Positions 58,362 through 64,000 of a stretch of DNA of 64,000 bases are shown here, piece by piece. Position 1 is the stretch's first letter; the number at the start of each line of letters is the position of its first letter. Origin of the DNA: Gautieria morchelliformis (Eukaryota > Basidiomycota > Agaricomycetes > Gomphales > Gomphaceae); assembly GCA_015179125.1 (NCBI GenBank), contig WHVA01000052.1, positions 186,001 to 250,000 on the forward strand, written 5' to 3'. A program made the position numbers and the translations under genes. The notes under the pieces are model-generated. The model had not been told where the DNA came from. It saw only the letters and a program-made list of their open reading frames with translations, and did not search any database.

Positions 58362-60666
58362 AGCTTCCGCTTCCGCTGCTAAGGCCAAGGGCCGTGCGGC
58401 GAAGACGGAAGAGAAATCCGAAGCGGCTCCCGCTACAGATGCAAAAAAAATAGTCAGCAGTCCTCCGGCCTCCGCACGAGCTGAGGGCTGTGTTGACCCC
58501 ATTCGTGCGACAAACGAGGTTAAACTCAATGCATCCGCTCTTTCATCCTCCAACTCCCTCTCTGTTCCGCTCACTTCCGACACAATTTCCGCACCCCCGT
58601 TCACAGCATTGATCGACTCCGGTTTGACTCACTGTTTCCTCGATTCCAACTTTGTTTTGAAACATAAACTTCCAACCCGCAACATTCCGACCATTCCGCT
58701 CCGCCTTTTCGATGGGTCGTCTAACACGGCAATTTCCCAAGTCGTGGACCTGTCTATCCGTTTCGCTACTGGGGACAACCATGAAGTTACATTTTACGTT
58801 ACTCCACTAGATGCTAGCTGTTCCGTTGTACTAGGACACAATTGGCTCACCCAATATAATCCGTTGATTAACTGGGCATTGGGTCAAATACAGTTCCATA
58901 CCCCGGATCAACTTCCGTCTATTCCAACGTCGTCCGCAAAGATGGCTCAAGCCTCTTCTGCAACTCCGCTTGTGGATTCAGTTCCGCACTCCGGTCCCGC
59001 TTTAGCACCTCCGCCCCTCGAAGCTCCTCGAATTGCGCTTGTTTCCGCCACCGCTTTCCGCGTATTGCAACGGCAAGAAGACACGACCGTTTTCCAGCTT
59101 CACCTTTCCGACTCGGCTTCAGTCAAGGCTCGTTCCGCCTCGACTTCCACTCCGGTCGACATGAGCTCAGTTCCGGATGAATATCGTGACTTCCTGGACG
59201 TGTTCAATAAGGCCAAAGCCAATAAACCTGCTGAACATTGACCTTATGATTTAAAGATAGATTTGGAAGAAGGAGCATCTCCGCCCCTTGGACTGATCTA
59301 CTCTCTTTCGCAAAGTGAACTCCAAACTCTCCGCGAGTTCGTTGATGAACACCTCAATATGGGCTTCATCCGCCCTTCGCTGTCTCCGCACAGCGCTCCG
59401 GTCCTTTTCGTCAAGAAGAAGGATGGATCTCTCCGCCTCTGCGTCGATTTCCGCGGACTCAACGCCCTCACTAAGAAGGACAAATATCCGCTTCTGCGCA
59501 TTTCCGATCTACTCGACACTCCCCGCAGGGCGAAGATCTACACCAAAATTGACTTCCGGCACGCTTATCACCTTGTCCACATCCGGGAAGGTGACGAGTG
59601 GAAAACTACTTTCCGCACCCGCTACGGTGCTTTTGAGTGGGTTGTCATGCCTTTCGGTCTAACCAATGCTCCCACCGCTTTTCAGCGATTTATGAACGAC
59701 GTATTTTCCGACCTTCTCAATGTATGCGTCCTAGTCTACATTGACAACATCCTCATCTATTCCGACACACCGGAGAAACATCGGGAACATGTCCGCGAAG
59801 TACTCCGCCGCCTACGCAAACACCACCTCTATGCAAAAGCAGAGAAATGCGAATGGCATCGCGACATGGTCGAATACCTCGGCTACATCCTCTCTCCAAC
59901 AGGTCTTACCATGGCAGAGGACAAGGTCAAGGCAATTCAAGAATGGCTGGAACCCCGACGTGTTAAGGATGTACAGTCTTTCCTTGGCTTTGCCAACTTT
60001 TACCGACGTTTCATTTATAACTTTTCCGACATTACTGTTCCGCTCACGCGTCTCACCAGGAAGGGTGCCCCATGGAATTTCACTCTGGAATGCTGTTCCG
60101 CATTTGAAGCTCTCAAATTGGCCTTCACTATGGCTCCCATACTCGGTTTCTGGATTCCTGATGCCCAACTTGTACTCGAAATCGACGCTTCCGACTACGC
60201 GCTAGCCGCCATTCTTTCCATCATTTCCCCCGACGACGGAGAAATTCATCCAATTGCTTTTCATTCCCGCACCTTTTCCGCCCGGAACTCAACTACAACG
60301 TCCACGATAAGGAACTCCTTGCGATTTTCGAAGCCTCCAAAATCTGGAGACACTACCTCGAAGGTCCAACTTATCCGATCGACGTTGTAACGGATCATAA
60401 GAACCTTGAGTATTTTGCAACTACTAAGGTTTTGACTCGCCATCAAGTCCGCTGGTCTGAACATCTCTCACAGTTCAACATGGTGATCCGTTTCCACCCC
60501 GGAAAGCTCGGAGCAAAACCCGACGCACTCACTAGATGTTGGGACGTCTACCCAAAAGAGGGAAGTAGCGACTATGCCAGCGTTAATCCGCACAATTTCC
60601 GCCCAGTATTCTCGACTGAGCAGCTGGCATCGTCCCTGCGCGCCACAGCATTGCAGTATCCGCTAC
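58362..60666 (+). pseudogene. Pol of gypsy element B: protease, reverse transcriptase, RNase H
   Basis: The protease shows FTALIDSGLTHCFLD (active-site Asp) and VVLGHNWLTQYNP near 58,830. A stop at 59,239 separates it from the reverse transcriptase. That domain holds MGFIRPSLSPHSAPVLFVKK, LCVDFRGLNALT, FRHAYHLV and MPFGLTNAPTAFQRFMN. At about 59,735 the catalytic motif is YIDN where the family has YIDD or YVDD. RNase H begins at [17 protein letters not shown] (about 60,170), shifts frame near 60,290 and continues with [20 protein letters not shown] and [11 protein letters not shown], then [10 protein letters not shown]. The frame stops at 60,666, where element C inserted. The missing integrase lies inverted at 62,008-62,622. 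Lesions make this pol inactive. Confidence 0.88.
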
Positions 60667-61208
60667 TGTTACGGTACGATCCGTCGTAAGGTTGACCGAG
60701 ATCGGGAGTGAAACCCGAGGTAAGGTCCGAGGTTACGGGGCGAGGTTTGGATGGGGAAGTCGGAGAGGGACTTGGCTTCAGCTTATGTGCTGCACCGACC
60801 CTACGCACGAGTCCCAACTTTGGAGGCAAACGAATAAGAGGCAAGGTTTGGCTTAAGAGGCGAGACTTAGAAACTAGCTAGGGATCGAAGGGATACGGTA
60901 GTTGATTTTCAGACTGAGGAGTAGGAAGTCCATACAAGGGGGTTATATATGGACGAGGGTACGAGTCAGGGGCGAACATATTAGGGGAGGTCAGGGCGAG
61001 GTCAGGGCGAGGTAATATACGAATGATGCGATGGAGCGGAAACAGTAACTAAGGGGATACGGGCATGGGATCAAGGTCGGATATGAGCTCAAGCTCGGGC
61101 TCGGGCGCGGATAAGGATCATATGTACTCGGGCACGAATATCACAAGGCTCGGGCTTGGAAGAAGGTTTTACCGGTAAGTAACCGGCCAAAGGCCAGGTT
61201 CTTACAGT
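60667..61208 (-). mobile_element. 3' LTR of gypsy element C (family LTR4), reverse
   Basis: It runs from TGTTACGGTACG to GGTTCTTACA. It is the reverse complement of the LTR at 62,623-63,176 (about 540 versus 554 bp). Just inside lies GTATCCCCTCC, the complement of a polypurine tract, so this is the 3' LTR of a minus-strand element. The left flank is the target GCTAC (60,662-60,666). Confidence 0.85.
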
Positions 61209-61379
61209 ATCCCCTCCTTATGGCCGAGACCCTCGAGACCGTAATATGAACAAGGTTCGCCTATCCTCGGATCTAGATCCCGGCCCGATGTTAAGTAGCC
61301 GGAAAGGCGAAGCTTAAATCGTAGCCGAGGTTAGATAAAAGGGTGGGTAGGAGGCAGCGAACCCAAGTGCCAACAAATT

Positions 61380-62008
61380 ATGGTGCGCCCTCAAGCCCTC
61401 TTCAACTTAGCCGTCGACGAGAACAGCGCGACAAACGCATTCGACCAGACACTCCTGTCTGAGGAGAACGGCAACTCGGGTGAGGTTATCCCCGAGGATC
61501 GACCCGAAGTTGGCGTATTGCCAATCGATGAGACGGGGGCCATTGACATGAGGCAGCCGTGGCAGGAAGGGCCGAGTGGCAAAAAGGTGAGTACCCTTGT
61601 CGTCTGGTCATGGACGCTGCTGCTTCGTATAGTACAAACGCATGTTATTCTCGTACCACCTGACTGACTTGTCCCTATACGGGTACAAGCTCGCTGACGG
61701 GGGACCTCGTGAGTGGGAACTCGCGACCAAGGCCGAGGCGAGGTGCGCGCGCTGCGAAGAGCGCGACTATACGTGCCTTCAGGCCGTTAGTCTCGACTTC
61801 GGCCTCGCCGACCAGGGTGCTTGCATGTGGTGCAGGACACACTCCTTGGGCTGCAGCATAGCCCAAGGTTGCCGCAGCAAGGCGACCTCAGGAAAAGGTC
61901 AGGCGGGTGCCGGGGGCAAGAAGCAAGCGAGGAGCGAGGAGGCTGAGGATGGGCCGAGGCCGAGGAAAGAGGCCAAGGTTCGGGACGAGGTTGAGGATGA
62001 CAATGACG
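61380..62008 (+). CDS. Antisense zinc-cluster gene of gypsy element C, cut by an inversion
   Basis: The ATG lies 172 bp inside the 3' LTR, on the strand opposite to the element. Exon 1 (61,380-61,586) encodes MVRPQALFNLAVDENSATNA and an acidic region. An intron (61,587-61,689; GTGAGT to TACAAG) leads to exon 2, reading LADGGPREWELATKAEARC. The cysteine pattern is CARCEERDYTC, 15 residues, then CMWCRTHSLGC, i.e. C-x2-C-x6-C-x15-C-x2-C-x6-C. The tail is Gly/Lys/Glu-rich (KQARSEEAEDGPRPRKEAK). This arrangement resembles fungal Zn2Cys6 DNA-binding clusters, with a longer loop. The frame is open up to the inversion breakpoint at about 62,008, after which it reads antisense integrase. Its role is unknown: it could bind DNA or nucleic acid, or regulate the element. 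Confidence 0.6.
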
Positions 62009-62622
62009 GACACGAATTCAGATCCACGGTCGGAAGTCACATGGGAAGGAATTCCATGCTTGGAAAAGACGTGGAGCACGAAGAGCTGTGCGAGCTGGGC
62101 GGAAGTGATGGTGTCGTATGTCAGAATAAAGATGGACTGCTTTGTGAGGCGGTCAACGATCACTAGAATGGTATCATAGCCAGATGACTTAGGAAGTTTC
62201 TCAATGAAATCCATGGATATCGAATTCCACGGTTGTTCCAGGATCGGAAGTTGCTTCAGGAGGCCGTAGGGTTTGTGACGTTGAGGCTTGGCTCGCATAC
62301 AGGTGGTGCATGACTTGCAGTAGTCTTGGACCATCGTGCGGAGGAGAGGCCAAGTATAGGTATGTTGGATTATGTCGAGGGTTTTGTTCTGGCCTTGGTG
62401 TCCTGAGAGCGGATGATCGTGGCTTTGCTGGAGTACGCGAAGTCGTAGATCGTTGGTCCGTAAATCCGGGACTTGTACCGGAGAAATCCGTCGGAATCAA
62501 GGGACCATCCAGGACTGGTGGGGTCATCGAGGTGGGTTGCGGAGATGGGGTCGGAACGGAGTGCGGAACGGATGTCGGAATGGAGAGACTCGGTGTCCAT
62601 AATAATTGAGGTGCGGAGTAGC
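62008..62622 (-). pseudogene. Inverted integrase of gypsy element B
   Basis: On the minus strand it reads MDTESLHSDIRSALRSDPIS, then YDFAYSSKATIIRSQDTKA, CKSCTTCMRAKPQRHKPYG (CxxC of the zinc-binding domain), SISMDFIEKLP (first catalytic Asp) and SHVTSDRGSEFVS (second catalytic Asp). It then breaks off at about 62,008. The first codons (LLRTSIIM) continue exactly from the RNase H end of element B at 60,666, through the target GCTAC. This is therefore the missing part of the same pol, turned around. The catalytic Glu and chromodomain are absent. Confidence 0.85.
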
Positions 62623-63176
62623 TGTAAGAACCCGGCCTTTGGCCGGTTACTTACCGGTAAAACCTTCTTCCGAGCCCGAGCCTTGTGATATTCGTGCCCG
62701 AGTACATATGATCCTTATCCGCGCCCGAGCCCGAGCTTGAGCTCATATCCGACCTTGATCCCATGCCCGTATCCCCTTAGTTACTGTTTCCGCTCCATCG
62801 CATCATTCGTATATTACCTCGCCCTGACCTCGGTCTCCTGACCTCGCCCTGACCTCCCCTAATATGTGCGCCCCTGACTCGTACCCTCGTCCGTATATAA
62901 CCCCCTTGTATGGACTTCCTACTCCTCAGTCTGAAAATCAACTACCGTATCCCTTCGATCCCTAGCTAGTTTCTAAGTCTCGCCTCTTAAGCCAAACCTT
63001 GCCTCTTATTCGTTTGCCTCCGAAGTTGGGACTCGTGCGTAGGGTCGGCGCAGCACATAAGCTGAAGCCAAGTCCCTCTCCGACTTCCCCATCCAAACCT
63101 CGCCCCGTAACCTCGGACCTTACCTCGGGTTTCGCTCCCGATCTCGGTCAACCTTACGACGGATCGTACCGTAACA
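62623..63176 (+). mobile_element. 5' LTR of gypsy element C (family LTR4), now on the plus strand
   Basis: It runs from TGTAAGAACCCGG to CGTACCGTAACA (554 bp). The left flank GTAGC (62,618-62,622) is the reverse complement of GCTAC at 60,662. A TATA-like CCGTATATAACCCC lies near 62,890. The primer-binding region begins GTATTTTCAGACTG. Gag follows 45 bases later. Confidence 0.85.
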
Positions 63177-63221
63177 GTATTTTCAGACTGCTTACACCCT
63201 ACGTATCCCTTTTCTTCACTA

Positions 63222-64000
63222 TGTCCATGATGACTCGTTCTTGCACCCTTCGGGGTATATCAGAACAACGACGTTTCTCGGAAGCCCCGGACAATTCACC
63301 ACCGTCCCCGGGGATACCCCTCGCAGACCCCGCTGAGCCTAGTAACAAAGGCAAAGGTAGGGCTAACCCCGGTGATCCTTCAGATGATCCGGGTGATGGC
63401 TCGGGAAGTTCTGACAACGATCAGGACCTCCCCAACCTACCACCCGAAGACCTCGGCGACCTCGAGGACAACGAGCTTATGCGTCGAGTGTTCATCAAAC
63501 TCGCGAAGCCTCGCGAGTCCGAAGCACGAGCCAAGGTCAAGGAACCGGATAGTTATGACGGTACTGACCAAGCCAAGCTTTGCACCTTCTTCCTTCAATG
63601 CGTACTCAACTTCCGAGATCGCCCCACAGCTTTCAAGACTGGGGCCTCGAAGGTACAGTATGCTATTTCTTACCTGTCCGGCTCAGCTCTACAGTATTTT
63701 GAACCGGTGATCCTCGGTGAAGTCCAACCCGAGCCAGGACTGGGACAGCTTCAAAGCCGAGCTCGAGCTCAACTTCGGCCCATACGACAACGCTGCCCAA
63801 GCCGAGATTGACCTCGAGAAGATCGTTATGAAAGAGCACCACAAGGCCGCGCGATTCTTTATCAACTTCGCCTGAGCTTCGACTCGGACTCAGTGGAACG
63901 ATGTAGCCCTCCGACACTTCGCCTACAAGGGCTTGGCCAAACGAATCAAGGACAACTTGCTTCACTTCCCTCGATTCCGCAGCCTCGCCGAGCTTAGGAA
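63222..64000 (+). pseudogene. Gag of gypsy element C, frameshifted, runs off the window
   Basis: The ATG at 63,222 gives MSMMTRSCTLRGISEQRR, a Pro/Asp/Gly-rich N-terminus (DLPNLPPEDLGDLEDNELMR) and the Retrotrans_gag core: DSYDGTDQAKLCTFFLQCVL, YAISYLSGSALQYFEP. A frame change near 63,715 moves to AELELNFGPYDNAAQAEIDL. A TGA follows at about 63,872. Further Gag-like sequence (VALRHFAYKGLAKRIKDNLL) continues to the window edge. The order of motifs parallels the Gag of element B, but the LTRs belong to another family. Confidence 0.8.

Noticed and set aside
61208-62622. LTR4 pair at 60,667 and 62,623 read as the two ends of one element
   Set aside because: The LTRs are in opposite orientation and enclose part of element B integrase, so they cannot bound a simple element.

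Overview
The window is nuclear DNA from a filamentous basidiomycete, most likely a mushroom-forming agaricomycete. The genes carry many short (about 45-100 bp) GT-AG introns. The families present are typical of that class: DUF6533 and DUF6532 proteins, a NACHT-WD40 NLR, F-box/LRR proteins ending in a GGDR-type tail, and a Set1 with RRM and SET domains. The repeats are chromodomain Ty3/gypsy elements and solo LTRs. No tRNA, rRNA or CRISPR array was seen.

Layout. Bases 1-26,440 are repeat-rich and mostly dead. They hold a broken FAD monooxygenase, a broken DUF6532-type gene and two copies of a segmental duplication that carries a DUF6533 membrane-protein gene, both copies inactivated. Also here are a broken TUP1-like WD40 fragment, several nested solo LTRs and the 3' half of a gypsy element. 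Bases 27,245-52,106 are the gene island. It contains a NACHT-WD40 NLR with one in-frame stop (+), a nine-exon alpha/beta hydrolase (-), a 1.07-kb near-perfect palindrome with one unknown gene in each arm, a secreted aspartic protease (+), an F-box/LRR protein (-), SET1 (-, 7 exons, 1,399 aa), a DUF1308 protein (-) and a coiled-coil protein with a SAP-like N-terminus (-). Bases 52,873-64,000 are a pile of gypsy elements inserted into one another. One of these nests was later inverted.

How it fits together. SET1, the DUF1308 protein, the hydrolase and the protease look like conserved housekeeping or secretory genes. The NLR and the F-box protein belong to families that expand and decay quickly in these fungi. 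The most unusual observation is that three gypsy elements with three different LTR families each carry a gene on the antisense strand just inside the 3' LTR. It has a coiled-coil or acidic front part, at least one intron in two of the copies, and a Zn2Cys6-like cysteine pattern. A second unusual feature is a 1.55-kb LTR that holds 16 copies of the bZIP/AP-1-type site TGAGTCA.

Exon boundaries were read by eye from splice consensus and reading-frame continuity. Boundaries of degenerate repeats are approximate.
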